Shown one piece after another: positions 10,251 through 25,200 of a DNA stretch of 64,000 bases. The notes beneath the pieces were generated by a model. The model was not told the origin of the DNA. It did not search any database and saw only the letters and a program-made list of their open reading frames with translations. The stretch's first letter is position 1, and every line of letters starts with the position of its first letter. Origin of the DNA: Hypomesus transpacificus. Its lineage: Eukaryota; Chordata; Actinopteri; Osmeriformes; Osmeridae. The stretch spans positions 62,001 to 126,000 of the forward strand of contig NC_061062.1 of the NCBI RefSeq assembly GCF_021917145.1, read 5' to 3'. Made by a program: the position numbers and the translations under genes.

Positions 10251-13200
10251 TCACTGCCTTATCTGTGCTGGCCATTCACTGAAAGATTTCCAAAAGAAGG
10301 GAAGAGGAACATCAATGTCCATCTTTTTGCTGCTCACTCTGACATACGGAGCTGTGTTCTGTGTTGCCTGCCTTGTTAGGTCAATCATTCCATGGATCAT
10401 CCCAAAGAACTGAGATTGGAAGACACCAATGAAGTAATTAAGGTCATTATTGACACGGTCCAATGTCATGCCATTATAGACTTCCTGTACTTTCAGTTTG
10501 GCAAGATCTTTATACTCGGCTGCACTTTTCCTAGCTTTTTCCAGTTGATACTCTGTAGAGTGCAGAGTGTTGTGAATTTCTGCAGAGATGCTGTCGATGT
10601 GAGACACAAACTCACGATTTTCAGCCCTGAAAGAGGCAATAACCTCCTCTGTCTTTTGAATGCATAGCTGTAAGAAATCAGTTACTTTCTGGAAGAGCCT
10701 CTCTAAGGACATGTTGTCCCTGAGATCCTGAATGGCACCTATTGTATAGCTAACTTTTTCCAGTATCAACTTTCCACTAACAAATACATTTAAGCCGGGG
10801 ACTGTAAACTCAGTATCTCCAATTCCACTTTTAGTGGTTTCAGTTACCGCCTCCATGAGGTTTGATAACCTTTGGCCAGCCCTGTCAGTGGCTGTAGATA
10901 AAGATTGACTGACACTCTGGTAGATTTCCTGTCCAGAAATTTTCTCATTAAATCCATAAAGACTGAATTTAGTTTCACTCAGAAACTTACTCACGGCATC
11001 TAACAGAATTTTGATGCTCTGCTCACAGTGTTGTAGAACTTGCTTAGCTCTCATGAGAAAATAGTCTTTAAAATCTTCTATTTTTACAGTGGGTATGTTG
11101 TCAAGAATCTTCATGTACATATCTCTACTCTGGTCACTGAATAGATCACTGAACTGTTGTATTGAAATCTTTACTGTATCAAAAGTCATTGGGACTTCAT
11201 GATAAGCTCTCTCTATGACATTAGAGATGGAGTTCTTCAGCTTCATGAATGCTCGGCTGACATCATAACTAAAGTGAGCTGTGTGATACTTGTTCATGAA
11301 TTTGAGCAGTGCCTCAGTCACGGCAGGAATCCTCTCTTTAGACCCTTCAATCATTTGATGTAGGCCATCCAGGTTCCAAGCGGTCTGAAGGCTCAACTTC
11401 TCAGAGTTTCTTAGAGTGGCTTTGACACTAAGAATATCAGTATCCTTGTCAGGTGTAGACTGAAAGAAAAGCAGTACGTTAGAGGGGATCATTTCTTGCA
11501 TTGGTAGAAATAATGCACTGACATATAAAAGTATGTTATCAGCCAAAAATGCATACAGTCTATAAATCCAAATGAAACCTATAATATTTTCTAACATTCA
11601 ATTTGTATGTAGCTTGTTTTGTGTCAGCTCTTTGCTCTTGTTGGATTACCAATTTCTAGCAATGTTCAAGCCTCTCAGAGCTTGACTAGAAGGACATGTT
11701 GGAGTACTAATGAAAGTAGAAGTTGCTATATTCTTCAATGGGGTAATGCTTCTTTAGATGTTGTTAGACACAATAATAGACAACCACATTGTTATCAATC
11801 TAAGGGAAATTTATTTTACTTCTCTCGATGGACTCTGCAAAACATGGAATTTTTTGTATTTGAGCACTCACTCTACAGCCCCTGACCTCCCCGATCATTC
11901 TTTCTAAGGCTATGGCAACTGACTCTGACAGTGGTTCATTCAGAATTTTCCTCTCTTGCTCATTGAATTTCAAGTTGGCCCTTCACCCAACAGGTGGCAC
12001 ATGGGAGTATGAAGTAGCATGACGCCAACTATGGGTGCTGCGGTTCTCCTACCCTCTTGTAGTCAGCTGTAGCATGGATGAAGTGACATTGTTCTAACCA
12101 ACTTGCATAGCCAATATATGTTATATCTGTAAGATAAGGTATATCTCACACCAGCCTGTCATCACACCAGCCTGCTGCTACACCAACCTGCCATCACACC
12201 AGCCTGCCATCATACCAGCCTGCCATCACACCAGCCTGCTGCTACACCAACCTGCCATCACACCAGCCTGCCATCATACCAGCCTGCCATCACATTAGCC
12301 TGCTATCAAACCAGCCTGTTATCACACCAGCCTGTTATCACAGCAGCTTGCTATCATACTAGCCTGTTTTCCTCCCTTCTTTACTCACTGTTAGCATGGT
12401 GATGTTTATTTACAGCACCACCACTTCTAATCATGGAAATATACAGGACGTACTGTGCGACATTTATATTACATACCAGATAACGGCTGAATATTTTTCC
12501 ATACACCTGTGATGGTGATCTCCGCTGAAAAAGGAATCCAAGGAAACCAGATGATGGTGAAGACACGGAGGCAGTGATGCCGTCCTTGTGAGATGCATAG
12601 CGGAAGATGACATCAACAAAGGTGGGACTAGTAAGGTCTATTTTCAGAGTATGACGGGAGACACTGAAAGAAAAGAAAAAGCCCTGGGATAGTATATTTA
12701 ACAAATCATTGACTGCCAATATGATTTACAGAAATACAATTTCTAATTAGACCATAGGGTGTATTTTCTATTTGAGATCTTGTAGTTGTTTTGTAAAAAA
12801 TGTTATTTGATATTTTATTTTAGATGATGTTGTTGAACAGTTGTATTATCATAATTATGTAATACTTACTGTTAAACTACAGACAGTTAATTAGAACCAC
12901 TAAAATACATTTTGAACTGTGGACTGTTTGGTCACCTGCATAACAGAACTTGCTACATGGACTATTTGTATGTTGCTTTGGATAAAGAGTCTGCTAAATT
13001 AGAAAAATGTAACACATGATAAACCTGTGTGATCGTCTTAACCCTTGTGCTGCCTTTGGGTCATTGTGAACCTACGGGTCATTGTGACTCATCGTCGTGT
13101 TGCGACAACTTTAGCTAATACTAAAATAATGTGAAGCATTTTCTTTTAACCTTCGCACTGTGGGGGGTCTGAGACAGCGCGACGGTTCAAAGAAAATGCT

Positions 13201-16200
13201 TTACTTTATTTGTATTAAAATCATGACCCATTCCCTTAAATGGCCCAAGTTTCATGAAAATGTTTCCCTGCATTGGAAATACTTACACAACATCAGGAGA
13301 AGTTTGACGTTTCATCCTGAAATGCAATGAGGAAGTCAACAGTTCATCATTTCACATCACTAAACATTAAAACTCACACTGCTGAGTAATATGCAGATAA
13401 GACCACCCCAGATTTACATTTCAGTTATGTCTTGTTTTATGGGACTTGTTCTATGGTGTCACTTCTTAATTTCACTTAAAAACAATCTCTCCCTTAAGAA
13501 CACTAAATTGTTGTGATTGAAATAAGTGATCTAGTATGCATGGGTACAGCATCTAACGCACCATGCCTCAGCCATCTGACACATCAATCAATCTCTAGAT
13601 CTGAACATTTTGCAATGAAACTACCTGGCAAAATTATGAAGCAAATAACACTTATAAAATGATAGGTTATTAAATGCACAAAGTACAAATTAAATACATT
13701 TACATAGCATGTCATGCAGTGGCGTAAATTGACATTTTTAATACCTAAAGTTTTGTGCAAAAACATGCTGCCAGTCAACGTTTACATCACTGTGAATCAA
13801 GTTGCACGTTCCGTTTAGACTGATCAATCCATTCTCAAACTCAAGGGTTGTTGTGGCTGCAGGGACAGATGCAGAATATAATATTCTTCAAAATTACATT
13901 ATTGAATGAAGCTGAAATAGATCAAAAGAACAAAATACTATTGTTATTTTATAATAATAATTCTTACCATCCAGATCGTACTCCGCAAAAATCATAGTGG
14001 AGGTGCAGGTGGACTTAAGTGAGGTGACGAGGCTGGAATCCTTCTTTTCCAGCTTTGCAGTTGATGTAATATTGTAAATTGGGGAGGAAACCTTAACAGT
14101 AGTGGAGAGTGTGCCAAAGGCTGGGATAAAAACACTCACAGGCAGGTTTAGAGTGATTTCAGGGATTTCCATGTTTTGCTCAGGGATGGTAACAGTTGGT
14201 ATTTCAAAGTTGGAAATGTAATTTGTTATATCATCCAGGTGGATTGTACGCTCCCCAATGGTCAAGGATTTAGGAAAGGTGAGAGAGGAGATGGTAATGT
14301 CATACTGTGGTATCTTCACTGACAGAAAAGACATTTTGTTTTGAAGATACTCTGTGTTAATATCAAAACTGGGGACCTCCATTTTTAGCAGATAAGGGAG
14401 CATGATGTCAAAGGCTTTGGTGGTTATTACTTTAGGTATTTCTAAATTCTTCAAATCAATTGTAAAGGCTGCCACATGGAGAGTAGTGAAGGGTACATCA
14501 AAAGGTGGAAAAGAGATGACTGGTGGTACAGGGACTTGATCAGGCAAATTAACATTTTCAAATCGCATGTCAATCTTCCTAATGATCTGTGGTATTTCTT
14601 TAATCCAAGTAGGAACAGAAAATGTATATTCTGAAATACTAAAGATGACTCCATCTTCAAATAATTTTGCTGGTAAGGCAAACGTTATTCCATCCATGTT
14701 CTTTGCATAAACTACAGATGATGACACATTAAGGAACTGCAGTTTATCTATGCTGGTAGCCTGATCAAACCTGAGTATGTCCCAGACCGTCTTCTGGTAG
14801 ACAGGGAGCTTAATAGACTTAAGAAAAGCCAAGTGCGCTTCCAAAGAGCCAGTTGCTTCCAGACGCACCTCAGCCTCGTCATTTGTCAGCTGTAACTCAC
14901 AAGCATGAATCACTGAAATGATCTGTTCCTTGCTGCTCCAGCTGAACGTTTGCTTGTCTGAGGTGATGGAAAGGTCAATGTGTTGAATGATTACAGCATC
15001 CCCAGAACTGCATGGCTGGGTGAAGTCTATTTCCACTTGTGCTGTTAAGGTAGTTAACGGTACAAAATCTAGGGTTGCTTTAGCAAAGTGCTTTCCTTTT
15101 GAGCTGAAAGGTCCAATGTTTGCATTGTTATTGCTGGTGTAATTGTATGTTGCATACACACGTCGTAGAGATGCCTCAAGAGCGAGATTTTCATTTACAT
15201 CCAAAGACAAAATGTTTTCAGTTTTGTGATCAATGTTTGACCTTAAATCCGTCTTCACTGTTGTTCGCAGGCCATTTGTATTGAGGTACAAGTTACCGTC
15301 ATTGTCTATTCGTCCAGCAACATTGCAACTATTCATCACTGTTATATTAATCATTCCTTTGGTGGTGGTTTCCAATGAGAAGTAAGATGACAATCCCTCC
15401 AATGCCAAGTTATGATCAATAATCCCCTTGCCTACAGCCTCGATTAGTGGAATGTTAAACGTGTATTCCAGTCTAATCTTGGAGGCTGCATTAGGTTTGG
15501 CCTTGGTGTTCCCAAATAGTTCCTGATTTAATTCCATAGTAATGTATGGCAAATTAACTTTTGCAACATTTGCCATTGAAGCTTCAATGCCCCGCCTTGA
15601 GAGGCTGATAGAGCAGTCATGGCTTCCCTCCATGTTCTTGTGCTCCAGGGTCACAGCAGTAGCCAGTTTTATACCCCTCTTTTTTGTCAGACTGGTGGTT
15701 CCACTAATCTTCCCATTCAAAATGTCAAATACAGATGTTGAGGTTGCTCCAAATTTGGCCACCATGTCAGACTGATTGTAAAGGCCTGCATTAGTGGTCA
15801 TGGTGATCACAGTTGATTTGAATGAGAAATCATAAGTAATGTTGCCCATGGCTGGAAGCATGATATTGTTTTTAATGGCAGGTAGTGTGAAAGTGGGAAG
15901 AGTCAACTCACTCAGTGTCTCAGGAACGTGAAGGACAGGCAGCTCCAGAGATGGCAACACTAAAGTATAGGATGGCACAGAAAATCCCATTGTTGGAACC
16001 TTAAAGCTTGGGGTACTAACCTCCTTGGGGATGACAAAGCTAAATGCAGGTAACTCTGCCCTGAAAGCAGATACCTCAATATTCAGCATGGGGATTTTGT
16101 AACCAGGGACAGTGAATATTCTAGGAGGATTCTTGGCGGTGAAAATCTTGTATTTATCTAACTGTTTCTTGGCTTTGTTGTAAGAATTTGTAAGAAGGTC

Positions 16201-19200
16201 TACCAATGTATCTCGACCTAATTCAAAGTGTGCCCGAAGAACATCTGCATTTCCATGAATTGCATTGTAGATAGGTTCCAGATCAAAATAAATAGCATGC
16301 ATGTCTGGATTCTTCTGATACTGAACCTTGAGGTTCATGTCAAATGACTGCCGTGGAGTGGTTAGCAGAATCTTCAGACCAGCATGTTCCCAAAGAGACA
16401 TATCTTTAATTGCAGGTGTTTGTATTTCAAGATAAGGCATTGTCATCTCTGGAATGGTGAGGGGAACAGTCAAAAACTCCAAATTTGCTTCCCCACTCAT
16501 TGTTGCATGGATGGTTATGTCTTCAGGATTGTTGCCCAGGCTGAAGTTGTGATTGTACTTATATTGATTAAATCGAGCAAGACCAGCCCAGCAGACACGC
16601 TGCACCTCAGAATTAAGAATGACCCCATAATCCTGTTGGAGATCAACCTTTCCAGTAAGTTTCAAGGGGAAAATGGTCTTTGAATGTACTTTGTTTCTAT
16701 AATCCAGGACAATCTCAAAAGGCTTCACCAAAAGTTCCAAAGAGTTGGAAAGATTTCCACTTATTCTTCCAATGACCTCTGCATTGTGGGAGGCAGTCAG
16801 TGCAATTTTCAAATCCCCTACATGAGCCTCTCCATTTAAAATCATGATGCTGCTTTTGATAAAAGGAAGCTCTGTATCAGCTCTTCCTTCAACAGTAATA
16901 TGGCTGAAGATGACAGATTCTGCAGTCACAGTTTGCTTCATGTTAACAGCCTTGCTGTTAGTTTCTCCACCAAAAACGAACTTTGCAGTGCCAAAATTTA
17001 TATTGAATTCAATATCACTTTTGTGCGTGCCCTCATCAGAGTAATCCTGAAAGGACCACTTCCCACTTCCTATGTTTCCAACAGTCACAGAAATAGTTCC
17101 TGACTCGAGACTGGCAGCTGCAGTTTGAGTCATGGTGACTTGGCTTGAGATGTCATTAGTTGGGATATTCAAATTGTGGTTATAGGTAGTGTCCATGGAT
17201 GCAGATATTCCACTCTTCAAGGAAAATCCAAAGTTAGTGACTGCATCTGCTGCATACATATTCGTAGTGGCTTTAGCAGTGGTCTTTGCTGATGCCTCCG
17301 CTGATGGACCACTGAGAGTTAATGATCCCTCATGATCAACAGTGAAGGTCATATGTGTAGCTTTAACACTTTCCATGAACACCAATTTTTTCATCCTTGG
17401 AGCTTCAAGACGAGCAGTCGCATCCAAAGAGTAGTCAAGGAACTCAATGGTTGATTTGGCCTGAGAGGTGAGGGTAGCTGTAAACTGTGGGGTTTTTGGT
17501 GTAAGTGTTGAGTTCTCTATAGCTACTGCTGTCACAAGAGTGTAATGAGGAATGTTTATTCTTAGTTCACCAGAGAGCTTGCCGAAAGCTGGTAATTGAA
17601 CTTCATTAGGGACCTCTGGCAACTTGATTTCTGAAATTGGAAGCATTGTGATTTCAAAGTTTTCAAGATTCAATTTAGGAATATTTATTGCTGGAAACCT
17701 TATCTCTGATAAAGTGATTTTTGGGAACGTTAAGTCTGGGAAGCTAGGAATATACAATGCTTTTAAGTCTCCAAATATTTGATCAGGTTCTGGGATTGAG
17801 ATATCAATTTCTCGAATGCGATCAATTAGTGCAATTATCTTTGCTTTGATTTCATACAAATCTATGGTAAAGGCTGGGACAGTGTAAGTACCAACAATTG
17901 TGAACTCAGGGATTGAAATGTCAGCAGAGATATTAATATCCTGCAGTTTATTCAGGTTAATTTCGAAGGTGGGTATGACAAGGTCAGTAATGGGAATAAC
18001 AAAAGATGGAATCTCAATCTTTGCTGACTTTAGTGCATTGAGGACACCATCAACTGCCTGACTGATCTGGTTCACAATCTCTTGGTCTTTGGACAGATTC
18101 CGGATCTGTTCAATTACTTTGTTAAACTGGACAGAAATGTAAGCAATCATATTGCTGTAGGATTCACTTGCCCTTCCAAGATAGATATACATTTCCTCTC
18201 GGATGTCCATGTCAATGACTCTCTGCCTCATATCTTCAAGGATTTCTTCTGCCTTCATCTTTATATCATTGTAGGCTGTTGTGTCAATTAAATCCATCAT
18301 CATTTTGACAATTTCTGCTATTTTAGTATTTTTCAGTTGTTCCAAGTAATTGACAATAGATCCCTGGATCTCTCTGACAAACTCTCTGGATGCCTCTATC
18401 TTTTGTGCAATTTCATACTCTTTGATCTGCTCATTTACATAGTTTGTTATGTCAATTATTTTCTGGTTTGCATCATCAACAAACACATTGTAGTCAAATG
18501 ATTTAATGGCCTTAATTAGTAAGGATGTGTGTTCATTTAGCCCATCGATGCTTTGCTTGAAGTCAATTGCGTTCAATTGTTGTATGAAACTATCCAAGAA
18601 CTCCATAAACTTGTCATAGAAAGCTTCTAAGTAGATAGTTTTAAAATTATCAACCAGTGTTTGCAATGTCTGTTCAATTCTGAATTCTTGAATAAGCACT
18701 ACAACTTGTTGCAAGAGTGCCCCTATTTTCTCATCAACATCATACCTAAGAAATAGATCTCTGACATAAAAATAAACAGCATTGATTTTTTGCTCTATTG
18801 CATATTCTTCAATCCAGTTGACAATTACATCTTTAGCGGACTCTAGAACTCCAGTCATCTCCTCAGATGAAATTTGAAAGTTAAGATGCTCAATATATTT
18901 AGAAAAATGTATTGAGAGAATATAATCCTTCAGGTCCTGTAAAAACATGGTGACATCAAAGGTGTCAATAACTTGTTTTAATCCGGCCAGTTTCTCTTGA
19001 AGCTTGGCTAAAATTCTATATTTAGCATCAAGATCCTGAAACCAGGCTACACTGCTATCTTGGAGCTTGCTGACATCCATTTGTCTGATTATATCTTCAG
19101 CTGCATCAATTGCTCTGACAATAGTCTGTCTGAACTCATACCTGTCATCAAAGGACCTAAGTTCATCTCCAATCTGAGAGAGGACATTTGAAAGAGTGGT

Positions 19201-22200
19201 AGATAAATCACCATTGTCAATGTATTCCTTAACAGAAGCTATTATATTGGTTATTTGGGTTGCAACATTTATCAAAGTTTGTTCAAGGTTTATCCTTAGA
19301 TTTTCCACTGAGTTCTCTAAATCATCCAGTGTTAAGGCATACTCTTGTGTCAGATAATTAAGTGTATTTTTGATCTCTTTTACCTTGCTCTCCAAGTCTA
19401 TCTCTTCCATGAAGTCACTTACTTGGTGAGGCAATTGGTTTAAATTGGACCTAAATTCACGTATTAATTGGTCAATGTTTAAACTTTTAATATATTGGTT
19501 CATGGATTCCAAGGCATTTACAATGGTTATTTTAAACTGATCAAATGCAACAGGAAGGCTTTCAAGAAAAGGAAGCTCAATTATATGTGAGTCACTGTTC
19601 TTATCATACTTCAAGAAGCCAGATACACTGAATTCTGCATTATCTTTCTCAGACCTTCTATCTCTACCTTCTCTGGTTTTGCTGAAAAAGTCTGTGGACA
19701 TTAACCCAGAAAATTCTAGACCAAGTTTCTCAGGATTGTTGTAAGTGTTAATGTCTTGGTTGTAAGCATGGTTGTTAAGCTTGGATTTAGTCTTCCAGGT
19801 CAATGATTGTTCACTGGGTGTAACAAAACTATCACACTTGTTATCCAGGTGTGTATCATATTTACTTCCTTCCAGTAGGTGTGAGGTTGAGGCCCTGCAA
19901 TTATGTGAGTATGCTAGCGCCAGGGGCTCTGCTTTAACAAGCAACTTGCTATAGAGCTGCCCAGTGTGCTGCCCATAAAGATTCATCTCACTGTCACTGT
20001 TGATGATGGCATCAATGGTCAGGCTGAATGGCACTGCCAAGGTGCGAATAGTGCTGTCAAAACGAAGGGATTTTGAATCAATGCGTGCCTCACAGTTAGA
20101 CTTAGACGCAAGTCCTGCAAACTCAAGTTCACAGTTCTGATGATATTGTGCATCCATTAGATTTCCAGTTGTGCTGCACTTTAGTGTGCCAGTGAGGTCT
20201 GCATAGTGGATTTCATAAGTGTGTCTGAGCTCCTGGTCCTCTCCGTAAGCTCCTCTGAAACTTCCTGACAGGTCCGTCTTGTACGGCTCAACTTTGACTT
20301 GGCCCTCATTGTTTAGAGTGACATCAAACAGCTTGAGATGATTTTTCATGTTCATGGAGGTGACAAAAGGCTTAATGTCAAGCATGATATTATGTTTGTA
20401 GGCAACATCCTCACAAATATAATTGTCCACCTTTGAGCGGAGAGCTAGGGTCCAAAGGGTAAGAGTCAAAGTGTGGATGTTCTCAGTTTTTATTGTCTTC
20501 AAAGATCCCATCATATTGTTAGAGAACTTCAAAGCATGCCTGTCCAGCTTAAAATCCACAGTGTTTCGTAGGCTTGCATCAGCAGCATTGCCTTTCAAGA
20601 CGCTGTTTAAGGAAGCGGCAGCAGTTGAAACAGAACCCTCTATGGTGAACTCTCCTCTGCTTTCCACAGCCATTCCTTTAGACGAGAATGACAGTGAGAC
20701 TCCGTTGCTATCCAAGACCCCATTAAAGATGCTCTCAAATGTTACGGGACTGCACTGCAAGCTGGTGGTACTACTGGTGACCATGCCATTTCTGTTAGCT
20801 GTTGCAGAGGCCTTGTGCAATCCACGGCCACCTGTGAAGGTAAGGGAGCCTTCAGAATTTACTTCAAGCCCATTGTAATTCAGTGTTCCAGTAATAAGAG
20901 AGTAAGCACGATTTGTTGCATCATCAGCTTGTGACTCAACTCTTAAAATGGCTACTTCACTGGACAGACCAAGCTCAACTTTGTGACGAAATGCTTTGTC
21001 GAAGGCAGTTGAAGCAGCATCACATTTAAGGGTTAGTTGTGCATTTTTGTATTTTAGCTCTGCCACATGCTTTAAAGCATCATTCTGCACATTTGTTTTA
21101 GATAATACGGACAACTCTGAATTTGAGTACACTCCTTGGATTATGTTGTGAGCCTGGATCAATGGTGAGTACACACGCAGGTTTGACTCTCCTCTTCCTT
21201 CTCTTTCAAGGGGACGAACCACATAATTATGACTGTAGGTTGAGTTGGTATAAAATGAGCCCACGCAAATGCTTCCATCCAGAGTACCATCTCCTGTGAC
21301 TTCCTCCGCAGTAGAAGCTGACTTAGCAGAATAGTACAGAGAAGTGTGTAGACCTAAAGGACTTGAGGCTTCCATTTTGTAGTTGGCCCTTGCCTTCACA
21401 TTATCCATCACACTTAAGGTTTCAAGGACACTAAAGCTGGCATCAAACAGGCTGTGGCTGAAGGAGCCATTCACAAGATATTTCAGATTATCTTCAACTC
21501 TCCCAGAGATCATTCCTGTTCCTTTAAATGAATGACAGAATGGAAATGGAACCATTGTCAAAACAAGGAATAATTCTGAACAACTTATTATGCAACAATG
21601 ATAAACTGAAAATACATTTGTTTTCACAGATTGATGAGTTCAGGTTAAGAAAAGTAGTACTACAATGGGATCATACAGTGACACAGCTCATCACTTAACC
21701 TGCGTATTAGCACAGTCTTAGACAGATTAGACCAGATGGCTCAGTGCATCAGAGGAAACACTTGGCAGACATTTTCCACCAGTTTTTATCCTGGAAAGAA
21801 TAGAGAATTTACCTTCAAGCTTGTAACAGAGTGGGTTGACGGGAGATTGAGCCATGACTGTGTACTGAGCAATGTAGTTGGGAATATCTTTGGTGTTGTT
21901 GCCTCCAGAGATGGAACCCTCCCAGTTGTAGAAGTTACTGTTAATCTTGGTCGATACCTCAGCAAGGCCAATGAGAGGTAGTTTAAAATCAAAGGTGTGT
22001 GGTATGGTGAACGATGGAACTGGGTAGTCATTGGCAGGTATTTCAATGCCTATTAAAGGTACACGCATGAGTGGAATGGACAAAGTAGTGGGAATGTTCA
22101 GATCTTCGGAAGAACTCCCTCCGAGTGGGACTGGAAGTGAGATGGTCATTGTGTTCTGATTAAACTGGTACCTGAAAAAGCTGTCACTGTTAAAAGAAAA

Positions 22201-25200
22201 CAGATAAAAGGCTTTAAGTGTACTAGTTTGGGATTTTGAATGTCTCCATACTTTTGATCAACATTAAAAAGAGAAATTAGAATGTTACTCAGGTGTAAGA
22301 GGTAACATTGTGTTGCATGGTCAGATCCTGCTCAAAACTCGTGATTCCTATATTAGGAATCACAAGTTTTTATATATACTCTTACTGCATTTGTTTTAGA
22401 AGACAGATTAGATCGCAATCTAACCGGACAACATTCACACTCAGGGTGTCACACTTAATGTATCCAAAATACAGACCAGCGCATTACACATATCTAAACA
22501 AAACGAACACAACAACAAAACTCCAAACAATGCTTATCTAACTAAGCTTAAACCTTTAACATTATAGCTTTTCAGCAGGGCATTCTGGGTAACAGGAGCG
22601 TTGCCACTACACAACTATCTAATCAACTTCCCGTCGTCCTACTCTGAGGCCTGTTCCATAAAGGCCGCTCAAAAAAGCTGGACTTAAAAGTCCCAAACCA
22701 GACTTGAGTTTGTTTAATTAGTCAAGCGGGGCTAAAGCGGTTCCATAAAAGCCAATTTCAGCTCACGCAATCCTACTAATTCAAGTCAGATTTAAGTAGT
22801 CAAGCTAATTGCACGTGCAGCCTATTCTTAAACAGCCCGAAAGGTAAAACATGGATCATACAATCCACCACGGCAAAAGCAATGCACACGGCCATGTGAC
22901 TTCTTCCTGAAAGAATGTTCCCTTTAAGCCGTGTACTATGACAGCTCCCTCATCCCCCGCCTCATCAAACTAAAATGACACGTCATGATTGACATGAACG
23001 ATAGGCTACGTAGATCGAGGTCCTTTTTTAGTCCTTTATTTCCTTGATTAAAAAACACCCTCTAAACACATCTGGATGGACTTTTTTGACATTGTTTTAA
23101 ATAAATAGCCTACTATTAATCAATACATTACCCAGCATCCTAACTTTTTAACATGGTTGTTGTGTCGGGAAAATGGAGGATAGATGTAGCCTATAGATTT
23201 AGGTTTGTTTCGCTATTATAGGCTACTGTTAACAATTATATCGCAATGATAATTATACTCGGATAATTTAGATTGAGATAGGCCTATGCCTGATGCCTAA
23301 ATATTTGAAATCACTGACTACCACACAGTACAGCCATACGCTTAACGTGGCTATATTGTGTATCAAATCATTGTTTATCATTGTTTAATGCATTAGGCTA
23401 AATGTTGTAGCCTATGTAGGCTATTTAAGTTGATTTTCTATAAATGTAGGTAAATCATCATTTTTCCGTTGGGTCAGTGTTACAGGAACGTCTGGTTAAG
23501 CAAGAACACGGTCTAAGCCTGACAATTAGCCTGACCCGGACCAGGCTAGTTTCGAAGCATAAGTTACCATAGTAACTGAGTTTGAACTACGTTGAGCTAG
23601 CTTTATGGAACCGAATGAACTACAAATGAGTCCGACTAACTCACATAAGTCTGGTTTATTCGGTAAACTCGCTTTGTGGAACAGTCCTTTGGAGTCTTTA
23701 CATTTATTCATTTCGCAGATGCTTTTGTCCAAAGCGACTTCCAAGAGAGAGCTTTACTAAAAGTGCAATGGTCAATGATCATAAACAACGAGATAACAAC
23801 GAGCCCCAAAAAGGCTTTAGCAGGCTTTTGTAGTCTTTAATATTGACTGGGATTGCATGACATCAACTACCTGAGCTCAGTTCACAATTCAAGGTTCCTA
23901 TGTCTAAACCAAAAATGTTGTTGTTAAGTTATTTGTCCGTAGGATTAAAGTAAATATCTGCAAAATAACTGTTAAAATAGCTAGTTTTGATCAAGTGAAA
24001 TGATGTGTTTTAACAGAACATTTTTGTGAAAATGTGAAAAAGAAAATAGACATTTTAGTGTATTTTTAAGTAAAAACATTTGGCTGTCATTTTTATGTAA
24101 AATTATAAATTTACAGTTTTCCATTGTCTTTCGATCTGTATTTCCAGTAATTCAGAAATACAGAAAAAACACGTACAATTTACTGAAAAAGTACGATCAT
24201 CTCATCTTTTGTTTTTTTACAGTGCAGTTATCGTAGCTAGTTTAACCTTAATGTAACACATTACTACATTTACATTTAGTAGACGCTTTTATCCAGAGCG
24301 ACTTATAGTAAGTACAGGGACATTCCCCCCGAAGCAAGTAGGGTGAAGTGCCTTGCCCAAGGATACAACGTCATTTGGCACAGCTGGGAATCGAACCAGC
24401 GACCTTCTGATTACTAGCATGATTTCCTAACCGCTCAGCCATCTGACTCCATAGCAGTTCATATGTGACTACATGTTGTTACCGTAGGTATTGCTATGCA
24501 GTTACATGGTTGTTAATGTAGCGTCAATGTAAAAAAAAAGCAGCAACAGAGTTGTCCAAAGCAGCAACAGTCTTCAAAGCACAAAATAAGGCACTCACCA
24601 TTGCAGAAACAACATCTCAGGCAGCTTTGGTAGAGTGAACTCAGCAATGTCCCTCTTGTTTCGGAGAATGTCAACATATGGGACACCAAATTTATCTAGC
24701 CAAATCTTGCCTGCCTAAAAACAATGAAAGAATGTCAATATCATAACAATTATCAATATCTTATCAATATAATATATACAATTAATGGCTAATTCATGAA
24801 TAACAAGCCAATTAGAAAAGGGACGCATCCAGTGTGTTTGAGTAGTGGATTATAACACTACTTAATTGTGTACAGATACAATAGAACTATATTATCAGCT
24901 CTGCATACTAGAAATAAAATGGAACTGGGATATTCCTTTTTAGGAATTTCCTTGATTGTCATTTAAAAGAAAATAATATAGTAAAATGGCATATTCCACA
25001 GCAATACTGAAACTTGATGTATTGTTAGTTGATAAGTTAAATCAATTAAATTTTTAAAAGAGGTGAAATTATTGATCATGGTTGAGCTGGGTTCTACATT
25101 CCTTTGACAATAGGGTGTTGCTGTTCAACTATTTCCACTTACCTCAATGCCTTTAGAAACGATATGACGCAATTTCATATCTGTCTTTGCCACCTTCTGG

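Larger units (their letters stand above)
13968..21521 (-). other. apob: apob giant exon (7554 bp, residues 1381-3898)
   Basis: This single exon is open throughout and bounded by an AAAG acceptor and a GTAAGA donor. It encodes alternating beta-rich segments and amphipathic-helix blocks: the coiled, Ile/Asp/Glu-rich stretch at about residues 2010-2500 reads from 17.9-19.6 kb. It corresponds to human exon 26 (about 7.6 kb), a strong family hallmark. Internal ORFs on the opposite strand are shadows. Confidence 0.95.

Noticed and set aside
13894..21627. Separate 2577-aa intronless gene
   Set aside because: It is the apob giant exon plus short flanking intron read-through; splice sites at 21521 and 13968 restore the standard apoB protein.
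24380..24452. tRNA gene on the minus strand
   Set aside because: Box A and box B are present, but the sequence runs straight into a SINE body and LINE-type tail and does not form a complete tRNA cloverleaf.
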